Shown here: positions 23,768 through 37,103 of the stretch, piece after piece | How positions within the stretch are numbered: the first letter of the stretch is position 1 | Layout: the number at the start of each line of letters is the position of its first letter | Origin: Ciona intestinalis | Taxonomy: Eukaryota > Chordata > Ascidiacea > Phlebobranchia > Cionidae | Length of the DNA stretch: 64,000 bases | Assembly: GCF_000224145.3 (NCBI RefSeq) | Contig: NC_020173.2 | Location: 1,789,435-1,853,434, forward strand | Reading direction: 5' to 3' | Notes under the pieces: generated by a model | Database searches by the model: none | Told to the model about the DNA's origin: nothing | The model's input: only the letters and a program-made list of their open reading frames with translations | Translations under genes and position numbers: made by a program

Positions 23768-25482
23768 TCACGAAAATATATTCTTAAAATTGAAAATTAA
23801 ACAAGCCACATCAATGTAGCTCTTTCTTACTAATAAATAAATAAATCAACCTGATAAACAGAAATTGCCTGTTTAGTATTATAAACTAAACATTATACAA
23901 GTTATTTCAATATTAATACTATGAATGTCTTACTGTCTTGGCTGGTCGTAACAAACTGATAAGTCTGCCCAGAAAATTGGACCTAAATATTCAGAAAAGG
24001 TTTACATGATTATATTATAAATGATTTATCGGCACATAAATATTGAACGAATTACAGAATGTTGCCGTTGCAGAATAGCAGAAAACAACCATTTAAGCAA
24101 TGAAGCCATATATGTAGCATAGCAAACAGGAGATAAAAAGCTGGCTAAGCATTACTAAAAATACACGCATATGCGATTAGGCTAAATAAAAAAATATATA
24201 ATATACATTACTGATTCGTAAACCTATAGCAAAAACTGCTATTTATACATAATATAAAATAACTGATGTATAACAGAAACAGCATAATTACTCGATATGA
24301 GTATAAATTGTTTAAACACTGGAATTTCTACAACTGCCTTTATATAATGATACAAAGAAATAAAAGTACCTTAGGAACTGGTACAATAGTCAGTAGGTAA
24401 CATAGAATAACACAAGAGTACAGATAAAGACTAAAGATAGCTGAAAAAATATGTAAATTTGTAAACTACACTTTGAAATTTATCTGAGAAAGTTTACGAT
24501 AAATAATTGCTATATTAACCTGACAGTCTGTGGTAAATGTTGTAACCTATACCACACACATTATTAACACATGCTATTTGCAAAGTGCCTTGCTATTTAC
24601 ATACCTCAACCTATGCTTTATTTCCACAATTCATGGTATTTGTCAAAATGCCTTATGTATTGTAATGTCTGCTCATTGAATATAGGGTGTTATATAAGAT
24701 AGATCTGGCCTTTTATTTAAACCTGATGTACGCCATGAAACAATAACGACAAGCAGAAAATAGGACCAAAATAAAGCTCACTGAAAATAAAATTATCATG
24801 TTGAACCAGATATAGGTTGAACTTTAGACACCATACATATCATATAAACAGATTGCATTGTGTGACTCAAAATAGAGTATATCCCGCATGTGGTCACATT
24901 ACACAGTGCAGAAGGTCGGACGAATAAATGTACAACAATAATTTGATATATGTCATTAATTATTTAAACTAGACTTGAATACAATGTGGCCAATTTGAAA
25001 TTTAAATAACATATTTTGACCGAACAATTGCTATATATGTATCTATATTTTAGGAGGCTTAAATTATATATGGCACAAATAACCAAACTACAATACAATC
25101 TTGGAGAACCATTGTATTACAACATGTACCTTGAGATCCACATTGTTCGTCTACTACACCTTGTCAAAACACACACACCTCCTTTGATTAGCACGCTCGG
25201 TACTTCTGATAAAGCAGACGTTGTTGGTTTACGAAGAACTGAATAAAATTCGCCATGAAAGAAACGCAGAGTGTTGCGTTTTACACTCTCTCGTTGTTTC
25301 GCAGTTCATAGCTCAATAGCGCCACGAAGCATGAAGGATACAGAATTTCACGGACCTTTTAAATGTCTACTCCGAAATCAACAACTTTACACACTCAACG
25401 ATGCATGTAAAAGTTCCAGCCCCTTATATCACGCGCTGTGATGCTTAAAAAAAATAGCGCTGTCATGCCCTAAATTTCATAC

Positions 25483-25674
25483 AGTAGGAGTGGGGAAAAC
25501 GGGACACATTTAGCACATCATATTTAAGTATCCTTATCGTGTTTTAAACGATTAACAACTGTTTAGGAAGTAAAGAGGGTGTGTTTTTATAATTTTTCGA
25601 ATGTACCTTGTGTACCACCAAATGGGGCAAGAAAATAGAATAAAAAGGTGTCCTTATCTTCCCCACCCTACTAC
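25483..25674 (+). mobile_element. MITE between BCAP31 and DGK
   Basis: AGTAGGAGTGGGGAAAACGG to CTTCCCCACCCTACTACA, with TTTAAACGATTAACAAC in the core. Intergenic, about 90 bases past the BCAP31 polyadenylation signal. Confidence 0.85.
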
Positions 25675-25759
25675 ATAACCAGATTACACTAACTTTTTTA
25701 TTAGTTGCAACATTAATTCAATTGTCAAACATTTAGAAATCTTGTGTACCTGTACAACT

Positions 25760-25765
25760 TTTATT
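25760..25765 (-). terminator. BCAP31 polyadenylation signal
   Basis: AATAAA on the minus strand, about 290 bases past the BCAP31 stop. Confidence 0.5.
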
Positions 25766-26052
25766 CCAGGCGAATTATATAAATCTTTAACACAACAGAA
25801 ACAAGTGTCAATAAAAACACAACATTTCACAATTGTTTATATACAACTAACAGAGTACATAATACATTAATATAATTATATCAATCCCAGAATAAAACAA
25901 ACTTTTGTTGCACATAACTCTAGACAGCCAGCTTAAAACTTCAACACGGAATGCGGGAACAGGCAGAACAGTAACTGTATGGTGCATGCATTGTAACAGT
26001 AATGTTTTGTTGCTCTAGGAGTACATGGCACTAAATGTACAGGGCATGACAT

Positions 26053-28265
26053 TTACAGATCCTTTTTGTTGGTTTCACCAGCAAGCTCATTCTGTAAGTT
26101 GGCATGTTCAGTCATCAAGCGATCATATTCTGCATTAGTAGCTTCAGCCTGTGATTTCATTGCCTCCACACTGGCCTCAGCTGCAGCCGTGGCTGTATAA
26201 CACAAATAAAAAAAAGTGATTAGGCATTGGATGAGCTACAAAAGTATGCAATATATACTTAACATAGTAGGATAAAAACAACTTTATAATTGGGAGTTAT
26301 AGGGAAGTGCACCTTAGTGCAGTATGGTTGTTTTGTGATACATTTAATCAGGTAATTCAAATGTATTAAACAAAGAATAGCCAAGAAGGAAAAAAGTCAA
26401 ACTCCACTGTAAGTCTGTTCCCACGCATATTTTACCAATTTACTTGCTGTTTGACACTACAGTCTAATCACGATTCACAATGTATTTGATATCTGACTAC
26501 CTAAAGTTACATTACATAATAGGAAATTAGGAATATAGAATAACATTGTTTTTATTTGCGACTTAAATTGTAATTAATTACCTTTTCTGGCTTCCACTAA
26601 CTTTTCCTTCAGTTTCTCTAGTTCTGCATCCTTTTCCTTATTATCACCACCAGCATTACTGTCGCCAGCTTGGTCCAGTAAATCCTGAGTATTAAGATTA
26701 AAGGAGCTGATGTCAAAATGTAAATACAAAATACAATACAAACTTTACTATAAATAATCTGGGTAAAACTGTAAATACGATATGCCTGATTATTTTTACT
26801 CTGGTGTAAGTCTAGGGCAATTTAAGTGGAAATTCAAACTTAGGTAAATTAAAGGTATTGTTTTTGTGTTGCACATAAAATTAGTAGCCATGCCTTTAGC
26901 AACATCCGCGATTTTGTTAATTAAAATTATCCATTGATTGTTGAACTGAAATATATCCAAATTGGTAAATGTTTATGAATTGAACTACTGTACGTCTATA
27001 CATGGCGTTATGTGTTGGCGAAAACTAAAGTCCAAAGTTCTTACCTGTGCAGTTCGGGTGGCACTTTCAGCTTGCTTACGGAATGCTTCACCTTGTATTT
27101 CAAGAGTTGCACTGTTCGAAATAAGAAGAACCAAACGTCTCAACACCCTAGAAATACAAAGATATTAAAACAGATAACAATTATATTGATTGTATTACGA
27201 ACAAACAGAAAGTTCATTTACAGTGCAGTTCAAAATTGGTCTATAATTGAGTTTAAAATATTTTTATGTTGTATAACTAACATATGCAATTTTAAGAGTT
27301 TTGTGGACTATTGTAGAAAAAAAAAACAGATTTAAAAAAAAGAACTTTTGGTATTGCAATATGATTACTTTACAGGACACTTACAGCCAGAGGAAAAGAG
27401 CAAAACCAGATATGTACAAGTTCCTTTGGGCACGGAAAAGCATCATAAGTACATGATCTTGTGCATTTGGATTGTTGGACAAATTAACTTGCTGTGCATC
27501 CGGTAAAGAATATTTCCGAACTTCTCTGACAGCATCTACGTTGAATTTAAATTAGTATGCACTGCATCAGCACAAATCAAAACCTATCTATACATATACA
27601 TATATATATCATTATAATAGGCTAGTCTCATTCTCATCAACAGTTTTTGATTGTTAGATAATTTGGTATTAATGTATTATAATTGACTAAATACTAATTG
27701 TATTTATATATAAGTTACCCACTTCAGTAACCAAAGATGGTCCCAACTAAGCTGGACTATTTTGACCCAAAATATTACACGTACATCCATTTTTTTGCTT
27801 TTGCATTCATTTATGCAGCATTAACAACTGTGTAGTAGTTCCTTCATTGTAATATGTGTGGCAATGCTATAGCTTACCCAAATAACTTAGGAATTTCAGG
27901 ATATAATTTTTTTAATATATTGCATTAGTATTCATAGTTTTGAAACATACTTTTAATAAACAATGTAAGAACAAAATACAGAGTTATCAGTTAATTAGGC
28001 CTATACCTGCAAAGAGTAAACAGAGTATGGATATTAGCACCATGAAGTAAATATTTCCATAAGATACGAACAACGCAAAGAGTCTTGATCTTAAAATAGA
28101 TTGCCATCTGCAAAAGAGAAAAACTCATTACATTATAAATAAACTGTCAATTTTTAACAAACATTTTACTCACCTTTTGGAACTAACAAATGGCAGACAC
28201 AGTAATATACAGACGACGATTTCGGCGTACAGAAATCCGGCTACGAATGTCCATTGAATACTCAT
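26053..28265 (-). CDS. BCAP31: BCAP31/BCAP29-like ER membrane protein
   Basis: An ER membrane cargo receptor/chaperone of the BAP31 family. Six exons (28174-28265, 28007-28107, 27385-27535, 27045-27147, 26582-26684, 26053-26192) join in phase to 229 residues, close to the usual length of about 245. The start MSIQWTFVAGFLYAE and the segments RWQSILRSRL, SYGNIYFMVLISILCLLF, LFRAQRNLYISGF and EYDRLMTEHANLQNEL align with the family. Three hydrophobic segments lie near residues 7-27, 43-63 and 104-124, followed by a charged coiled coil. The protein ends KKDL, matching the dilysine KKXX retrieval signal for type I-like ER proteins. A polyadenylation signal (AATAAA on this strand) lies at 25765-25760, about 290 bases past the stop. 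An acceptor-like TTACAG sits about 55 bases before the ATG. Vertebrates have two paralogues (BCAP29, BCAP31); I cannot assign this one to either. Confidence 0.96.
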
Positions 28266-28891
28266 GTTAAATTTATATGTCGTATAGTTTTCTAATTTCC
28301 GAACAGTATACTGTAATCTAAACAAAATGCGTAAGTGTTAGCATGTACGTTTGAAAGTAAATTAGCTAATGAAGAACTAGAACTACCGCAGTCCACGTAA
28401 AAGCCAATTCTCTGTCAACAAACACACAACCTTATATACACGAAGAGATCAAAGTGCACGCACGTTCTGCTTTAGTGAACACGTGAAACATCGATGATGC
28501 AAAAGTATCCCCACCTCAAGTCATATGATAGGCCTTTAAAATAGATTAGGACACGTCGCGCTAAGAAGTGATTCTTTTAAATGTAAGGAGCTGCTTGATT
28601 GTGCAATAGCGATATTTTACAAGTTATACGAAATTAATTCCATAGCTAAACTTGAAATTCTGTCATGCGTACAAGCCTGACCAAAGAGTTTAAAACCATC
28701 TCTTTTAATCTCTTTGACCCAAACTACCCAAACCTAAATCAACAACCACACGAATACCTTCACGATTTGTCATACAAAGTTTGTTAAAAAGAAAAAATGA
28801 AGAGTGCATACTGTGAAATCACCAATATGATTGAAAAAATTAAAAATAATACAAGAACGAAGTCAACACTTATTATGGTTTAACAAATAGT
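28266..28891. other. Spacer between XPC and BCAP31 (same strand)
   Basis: 626 bp. It holds an acceptor-like TTACAG at about 28319 on the minus strand and an AATAAG variant poly(A) hexamer at 28874-28869 for XPC. The spacing is larger than for the very tight Ciona operons, so separate promoters are likely. Confidence 0.55.
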
Positions 28892-31800
28892 TCAAATGGT
28901 TTCCACTTCATATGGAAAATTGTTTTTATTTGTCTTTTTCTTCGCTGCACGCGTTTTCCTTTTAGGTTTTTGCTTCTCCTTTTCATTCTGTAATCTTTCT
29001 GTTTGCCAAGCTGAACTGGTAGTTGCAGGAGTCTTCTCGTCTGCTGATGTTTGTTGTTCCTACATGAAACAGAAAACAGACTTTAATATAGAGTAGGCTA
29101 CTGTTGGGTAAGATACACATTCAAATATCCTGATTGTGTTTTAAACAATTAACATTGCTTTATAAAAATTAGAAACCGTTAGGATACAGTTATATAATTG
29201 TTTTATAGGACTCTTTATTTACTACCAAAGGGCGAGAAAATAAAATGAAAATGTAAGCTATCTTTTCTTACCCTACTATATCATTTATTCAAGCCAAAGC
29301 CATTCATAAGTTGCAGAAAACTTTAACAATTCATGAAACCTGTAATAAACAGTACTTACATTTGGGGTCGAATCTATTGGTTCAACATCTTTGTATTTAT
29401 TTCGGAGCCGCTCTAAAGTAAGAACTCCACGAAAAAGAAGTTTCCAATTTTTCAAAACTCGTTCCTCGCGTTTTGCAAAAGCACGTTCAGCTGCCAAGGT
29501 TTCTTCCTCTTCCCAAGCATCAGTTAATACCTCCTCAAACTCTTTACACACAACATAACCATCCAAACTGAGAAGAATAAAGATTGTGAAATAACTTTAC
29601 CCTATATTTTCTTTTGGTAATACAAATTTGAACTGACAATTTATTGTACAAGTTGCAGCACAGATAACTTAAAACACTCACGTTGGATGGGGAAACCCAT
29701 GGTGTGTATCGAACCCAACAACAGCAGAAGCAATATCAATGTTTAGTTTCTTAGCAACGACTTGAAGGTTTGGTAATCTCAAATGAACACATCCAATGGG
29801 TAGCATGGATGGCTGGTATAAATCAACATTGCCAAAATCATTTCTTGGTACCTGAAATTATGGTTTGTATTTTTAAGATATGACTTTTTGTAGAGCTTTA
29901 AAAATGTAAACCCTAAGTATATTAGCCTTTATTGAATCAATAGGTATTCTCATACCATCAATATCATATTAATCTTCCAAATGATTTGTGACAAATGAAT
30001 ATTATTAGTTACAGAACAACTTGTAAAAAATCCAATCTTACTTTTCCCCCTTCCGCAACAGGAGGTTGGTAAGGGTCACACTGCCATTCTCCAAATAAAG
30101 CTAAAGATGGCGTATCTGAGTCCCTCTGAAGCTTTTTATTAAGTAAGTAAGATGCAACCATCTTGTAAGGTTGCTCACCATCTCTTACTGTTAATGCCTA
30201 AATATAGACAAAACTGTTAGCACAAAAGAAAGTGTTAATTTAATGTATGATTAAAAACAAATTTCCTTAAGTTTTATTTCATAACTTTAAATTGTTATAT
30301 TCTTTGCAGGCACAGGCAGCTTTTTTTGTAAAATTATTGTCATTTTTTTTGTCAAGTTAACTTACAGATTGAAGCCATTTCTCTTTGGTGTGCAAACAAT
30401 GGACAGAGGAACGAGGTAAAACTTCTTCACTTTTAACATAACCAAGGGGTGGCACATCTGGTGGGTATACAGCTTCATATTTTAGCAAATGACGCCGCAG
30501 AGCAAAAAGAGGATGGCTCTTGAATGCAGCAATGCTGGTCGGCAATGGCTGTGAAAGCAACTTTGCTTCTAACTGCTTGTTCTCCTCCAAATCTTGAGCC
30601 TGAACATTGTATGAGTAAACTGAATTATAACTAAATAAAAATACATATTAATTTGCAGTATCTGATTTCCTCTACAAAACAGAAAAAAAACAGATTATAC
30701 CATATTTTCACTTAAAATACTTCTGTTTGCATTCAGAACACCCTTTCCCAAGAGTGTATTACAATATAAACATATTGCATTTATTTCCCACTAAGTTTCC
30801 AGTATTTACCTTGTTTTTTAGTTTTATAACAGGCAAGTAGATTGTTCCACCAATCTTTTTCAAGGTAACCTATTCTCAGTTTCCTTGTCATAATGAGCCA
30901 CTGAGAAGCATATCTTGATGTAACATCCTTCACACTATTGTTGCCATCAAATGAAAGAACATATTGAATAGGATTTGTAGTTTTTGATTCAATAGCGTCT
31001 GGTTCGTTAATAACACCAGACACACAATCCACTGTCACCCAACCGACCTGGATAAAAAGAAGCATTATTGAATTTCTTGCACAAAAAAAAATTAAAGAAA
31101 AAAAGTTGCATATGTAATTTACAAGATTAAGTTGTAAGGTTTTTTGGTAATATTTTAAAATTTTGATAATTAAATTATTGAAGTTAAATGATTTTCCATT
31201 ATTAAGTTATGAAATAAGCAAACTTGTTTTAAAATATAAACTAATATACATGCTAAGAGCAGTTCAATTGCAACAGCATACACAAACCTTAGCAATATAA
31301 ACTTCTAGCCATTCATTGATATCTTTTTCACTATTTTGATTGTTTGATTTTGATTTGGTTCCAGATGCTTTCTTCACTGGTTTTTCTGCACAAAGTATAA
31401 AAATAAACAGGTATTTAAAAACATATATATATTTTTTAATAAAAAAATTGAAAGAATAGTTGATATACAAAAAACCTTAAGTGGAATTTATGTAAAGGTA
31501 AGTACTACATGGTAAAAAAATGATCAGGAAAAGCAACCATTCAGGATAGGTTAAATCAATTTAAAGCTTTTTCATATTAGGAAAAGGAATGATTTAAACC
31601 AAGATACAATCAGCAAATGAAGTAAACAATATATATATATATATATATGAAAAAAATGTGTCACAAGCCAATAACCAACTTGTTGGTGGTTTCTTTAACT
31701 GGGACGGTCTTGATGTCGAAGGTTTTGCTTTTTTATGCTCCACAGCTTCAAAATCACTGTCCTCATCATCATCAGAGTCAGGTTTTTGATCCGGCAAAAA

Positions 31801-34800
31801 GTCCTCTTCCTCATCAGATAAAACAACATCTTGTTTCTGGAAAAAAAACAAACACTGGTAATTTAAAAACAATTCTAAAATATTTATCAAACAGTCTAAT
31901 TTAAGTAATGTGACAACGAGAGTATTTTAACCCTATAATTTCAAAAAACTTAATCCATTAGTGTAAGCATGACGATTTAATAGCATTGCTGACAAACCTG
32001 TACTTTCTGTGTCTTTGGTTTGGTTTTATTGCTTCTTGTTTTACGTTTTTTTGTAACAGTTGTTTCAAAATCATTATTCTCCTCGGATAAATGTCCAGAA
32101 TCCTCAGGGTAAGATTTAATCTGAAAACATCCCACAATGCAGTTTTATTTTATTTGAAACAAACAATAAAAATACAAAAAAATTATCTTAACAGTAGTAA
32201 TACATCGAAGCGTTCCATACTATATATCACAATACTAACTAGTGAAGTTTGCCAGCATATCAAATATTTTTCACTCACTTTTGAGAGACAACACCCTTAT
32301 TACAAGAAACAAACCTTAACGGTAGTCTTTCTCAAAGTACGCTTTACTTTGTTTTCTTTCTCTTGTTCTTCATCATTTTTTCGCTTTCGTGTGACTGCAT
32401 CCTAGAAATGGCAAATAACTATATATATATACAACACCATAGACTTGGGGCAGTAATCCCATATTTTGAGATNNNNNNNNNNNNNNNNNNNNNNNNNNNN
32501 NNNNNNNNNNNNNNNNNNNNNNNNNNNNNNNNNNNNNNNNNNNNNNNNNNNNNNNNNNNNNNNNNNNNNNNNNNNNNNNNNNNNNNNNNNNNNNNNNCTG
32601 CCATTCTCCAAATAAAGCTAAAGATGGCGTATCTGAGTTCCTCTGAAGCTTTTTATTAAGTAAGTAAGATGCAACCATCTTGTAAGGTTGCTCACCATCT
32701 CTTACTGTTAATGCCTAAATATAGACAAAACTGTTAGCACAAAAGAAAGTGTTAATTTAATGTATGATTAAAAACAAATTTCCTTAAGTTTTATTTCATA
32801 ACTTTAAATTGTTATATTCTTTGCAGGCACAGGCAGCTTTTTTTGTAAAATTATTGTCATTTTTTTTGTCAAGTTAACTTACAGATTGAAGCCATTTCTC
32901 TTTGGTGTGCAAACAATGGACAGAGGAACGAGGTAAAACTTCTTCACTTTTAACATAACCAAGGGGTGGCACATCTGGTGGGTATACAGCTTCATATTTT
33001 AGCAAATGACGCCGCAGAGCAAAAAGAGGATGGCTCTTGAATGCAGCAATGCTGGTCGGCAATGGCTGTGAAAGCAACTTTGCTTCTAACTGCTTGTTCT
33101 CCTCCAAATCTTGAGCCTGAACATTGTATGAGTAAACTGAATTATAACCAAATAAAAATACATATTAATTTGCAGTATCTGATTTCCTCTACAAAACAGA
33201 AAAAAAAAACAGATTATACCATATTTTCACTTAAAATACTCCCGTTTGAACACCCTTTCCCAAGAGTGTATTACAATATAAACATATTGCATTTATTTCC
33301 CACTAAGTTCCCAGTATTTACCTTGTTTTTAGTTTTATAACAGGCAAGTAGATTGTTCCACCAATCTTTTTCAAGGTAACCTATTCTCAGTTTCCTTGTC
33401 ATAATGAGCCACTGAGAAGCGTATCTTGATGTAACATCTTTCACACTATTGTTGCCATCAAATGAAAGAACATATTGAATAGGATTTGTAGTTTTTGATT
33501 CAATAGCATCTGGTTCGTTAATAACACCAGACACACAATCCACTGTCACCCAACCGACCTGGATAAAAAGAAGCATTATTGAATTTCTTGCACAAAAAAA
33601 AGTTGAAGAAAAAAAGTTACATATGTAATTTACAAGATTAAGTTGTAAGGTCTTTTTGGTAATATTTTAAAATTTTGTTAATTTAATTATTGAAGTTAAA
33701 TGATTTTCCACTATTAAGTTATGAAATAAGCAAACTTGTTTTAAAATATAAACTAATATACATGATAAGAGCAGTTAAATTGTAACAGCATACACAAACC
33801 TTAGCAATATAAACTTCTAGCCATTCATTGATATCTTTTTCACTATTTTGATTGTTTGATTTTGATTTGGTTCCAGATGCTTTCTTGACTGGTTTTTCTG
33901 CACAAGGTATAAAAATAAACAGGCATTTAAAAACATATATATATTTTTTAATAAAAAAATTAAAAGGATAGTTGATATACAAAAAACCTTAAGTGGAATT
34001 TATGTAAAGGTAAGTACTACATGGTAAAAAAAATGATCGGGAAAAGCAAATATTTAGGATAGGTTAAATCCGTCCAAAGCTTTTATATATTAGGAAAGGG
34101 AATGATTTAAACCAAGATACAATCAGCAAATGAAGTAAACAATATATATATATATATATATGAAAAAAATGTGTCACAAGCCAATAACCAACTTGTTGGT
34201 GGTTTCTTTAACTGGGAGGGTCTTGATGTTGAAAGTTTTGCTTTTTTATGCTCCACAGCTTCAAAATCACTGTCCTCATCATCATCAGAGTCAGGTTTTT
34301 GATCCGGCAAAAAGTCATCTTCCTCATCAGATAAAACAGTATCTTGTTTCTAGAAAAAACAAACACTGGTAATTTTAAGACAATTCTTTAATATTTGTCA
34401 AACAGTCTAACTTTAAGTAATATGACAACAAAAGTATTTTATACAAATAATTTAAAAAAACTTAATTCATTAATGTAAGCATGACAATTTAATAGCATTG
34501 CTGACAAACCTGTGCTTTCTGTGTCTTTGGTTTGGTTTTATTGCTTCTTGTTTTACGTTTTTTTGAAACAGTTGTTTCAAAATCATTATTCTCCTCGGAT
34601 AAATGTCCAGAATCCTTAGGGCAAGATTTAATCTGAAAAAGTACCACAATGCAGTTTTATTTTATTTGAAACAAACAATAAAAATACGAAAAAATTATCT
34701 AAACAGTAGTATTACATCGAAGCGTTCCATATTATATAACACAATACTTACTAGTGAAGTTTGCCAGCATATCAATATCAAATATTTCTCACTCACTTTT

Positions 34801-37103
34801 GAGAGACAACACTCTTATTATAAGAAACAAACCTTAACGGCAATCTTTCTCAAAGTACGCTTTACTTTGTTTTCTTTCTCTTGTTCTTCATCATTTTTTC
34901 GCTTTCGTGTGACTGCATCCTAGAAATGGCAAATAACTATATATACATACAACACCATAGACTTGGGGCAGTAAATCCCATATTTTGAGATTAAGATTAA
35001 AAAACTAACAAATGCGCTTATTTAATTCTGTAAATATTTGTTTACTATCGAATGAGACAAAAAAGAGAATGAAAACTAGTCCCATTATACCCCATCTTAT
35101 TTAAAAAAAATTTAATTGTGATAAGCACAACCAGTTTTGCTTACTTGATCATCAGATATATGGTTTTGCTGGTCCGCACACGGCTTATTATCCTCAAACG
35201 CAGGTTTATCATTGCTAACCATGATGCTGAGCTTTTTAGAAGGTGAAATGTTTCTTTGCGGTCTTGATTTGTTTCCCACCTTGGATTTAAAATGCTTTGA
35301 AACTTCCTTTGAATTATTACTGTTCGTATTTGTCGCTTCCTTTGTCAAAGAGCTGTCTTTAAATTCATATTTTGACACAACTTCGGTTTCACTTGACGAT
35401 TTTTCGTTTGGTTTTTGCCTTTTTGTTCTAGAACTTGAGTTCTTGTTAGTTTTTGCTTCAGCCAAAACTTTTGTCCGTTTACGAGTTGACCGACGTGGTT
35501 GAGTGGTTTCATCGTCGCAAGCCCCATCCACTTGTGGTATGGATTCCTCCTTTATCTCTTCAGGTGTAAAGTTAACCAAACGTACTTTGCAGAGAAGTTC
35601 TTCTAAATTCTCACACTGGTTTGCTGTAACTTTTTTTAACTAAACATAATATTTTTGGTTAAAAAATTTAAGCTGTACAAATTGCACTGAAATAGCCCAC
35701 ATAACATCTAATGATCTAACCTTAAAACAATTATGTTTTTTTCGTTTTTTTTCTGTGACCTTGTGGTTAAGCTATAATACAGAAATAAAAAACAATCCAA
35801 AACAAATAAATATTAACCTTTTCCAAATGATTTGCCAGTTTGAGGGCATTCTTTTCCACTTCTTCATATTTTGGTGGTTTAAATGAAATGGGGTGGACAG
35901 AAAACACAAAACGAACTTGTAATCCCAAGGCACGAAATAAAACCAAACACAACTGAAAAAATTGAAAATATTAAATCATGTCCAAATATAGGAGCAAAAA
36001 AATATATAAAGGATTGTATTAGACAAAGTTTTAAAACTTACCAAAACTAAGTCCAGTTTTTGTTGTACGCTTTCAATCTCAATGCATTTCTCAATACATT
36101 TTTCTTTTTCACCAATATTAACCATACCTTGATTTTTTAAAGTTACAGCATTGTTGCCTTTTGTGAACTTTGAAGTGATCCAGTTCAGTAAGCTGTGAAT
36201 ATATTGTAAGGTTTATAGAATGATTGAAATAGTTATATTGGTAAGTGCTACAGATGCACAATCGGTCAAAAACAACCAAAACTTTTAATTGTTAACGTAT
36301 TATTGGCATAAGCTGATTAAGACAAATTTACTCACAACTTTATGCTAAAATGGCCCATTTTTTTACAAAAAATAATCGAAACAAAAATATACAGCTAGTA
36401 AACTTTTTATTTAATTTTTTTTTTTAAATACTGACTTGGTTAAACGTTCAATAGTCATTAACTTAGGTTGTGGATCTATAAACTTCTCTGGCAGAGTTGA
36501 AAGAATTAATGCTTGAAGATCCTCACTTGAACCGACTTCATTTAACTGGAAGCCAACAGATAACAAGCAAACCAAATGTACCTAAAAAAATTTTTTATGT
36601 TTCTCTACTACATTATACACAGTTATTTTACTCCTATATAGGTTATTACTAGTGTATTACAATTATGTGAAGATCAGAGTTTTTGGCATTTATAAACACA
36701 AGTTCTCACTTTATGCAAAGATATTTGCCGATCTTTAATATTTTTATTCATGCATCGCTTCACAAATGCAAGAATCCAATCTTTTGCTGAATTTTTCTTT
36801 CTTTGTTTCTGAACGACTCCAGGCAAGTCAAATTCAATCTACGAAGAGAACAGTAAAAAAATGAGAACCAGTATATTCATTTTGACAATTTGTGTATAAA
36901 CGTTTTCATAAAATATTTTTGAGACTTACTTCAACATCCTTTACAGCTATATTGGATTGGTTGATTTTATCTTCTTCCACCTCTTCCCAGTCATCCTCAT
37001 CACTGCTCATTGATGATGCAGCTTCCTTCTTTGTGGATGGGGGAACATCTTTTTTCTCACTTTTCACTGTGATCCTCTTTTTGGTCGATTTTGATTTCGG
37101 CAT
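28892..37103 (-). CDS. XPC: XPC, nucleotide-excision-repair damage sensor (Rad4 family)
   Basis: Recognises helix-distorting DNA damage and starts global genome repair in the nucleus. Seventeen exons join in phase to 972 residues (human XPC: 940): 36930-37103, 36710-36838, 36436-36581, 36042-36192, 35818-35952, 35721-35771, 35145-35639, 34833-34919, 34510-34632, 34193-34349, 33800-33897, 33322-33558, 32883-33116, 30042-30197, 29682-29851, 29360-29567, 28892-29059. The first part of the transglutaminase-like fold lies at about 59-245; a long charged linker follows (263-560). The fold resumes with [13 protein letters not shown], and the beta-hairpin domains follow: BHD1 ([19 protein letters not shown]), BHD2 ([15 protein letters not shown]), BHD3 ([20 protein letters not shown]). 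The C-terminus [10 protein letters not shown] resembles the human HLFPFEQL end, the TFIIH-contacting tail. Exons 8-14 occur twice, at 30081-32472 and 32598-34991, across an N gap. I used the right-hand copy for exons 8-13 because the left one has a frameshift in exon 12. Confidence 0.96.
29091..29281 (+). mobile_element. MITE in the last XPC intron
   Basis: GAGTAGGCTACTGTTGGGTA to TTTTCTTACCCTACTATA; core TTTTAAACAATTAACATTG. It fills most of the 300-base intron 16 and ends about 80 bases before exon 16. Confidence 0.8.
30081..34991. repeat. Duplicated XPC exons 8-14 either side of a gap
   Basis: 30081-32472 matches 32598-34991. The left copy has exons at 30366-30599, 30810-31047, 31288-31385, 31680-31836, 31998-32120 and 32315-32401; the right copy has the same six at 32883-33116, 33322-33558, 33800-33897, 34193-34349, 34510-34632 and 34833-34919, plus part of exon 14 (32598-32714). 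Amino-acid differences occur in exons 8, 9, 10 and 14 (for instance [10 protein letters not shown] against [10 protein letters not shown]). The left exon 12 is one base longer in an A run, which shifts the frame. Confidence 0.92.
32473..32597. other. Assembly gap, 125 N
   Basis: A run of 125 N in XPC. The left contig ends in the intron before exon 8, while the right contig begins inside exon 14, so the gap steps backwards in the gene: an overlap rather than missing sequence. Confidence 0.98.
34955..35100 (+). mobile_element. Partial MITE in XPC intron 7
   Basis: Clear 3' half (TTTGTTTACTATCGAATGAG, CCCATTATACCCCATCTTAT); the 5' half is degraded. The left contig (32436-32472) breaks off inside the same element. 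Confidence 0.6.

Larger units (their letters stand above)
23768..26052. other. Intergenic region between BCAP31 and DGK
   Basis: 2.3 kb that must hold the DGK promoter and the BCAP31 3' UTR. Very AT-rich; apart from the MITE at 25483-25674 I recognise nothing. Confidence 0.7.
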
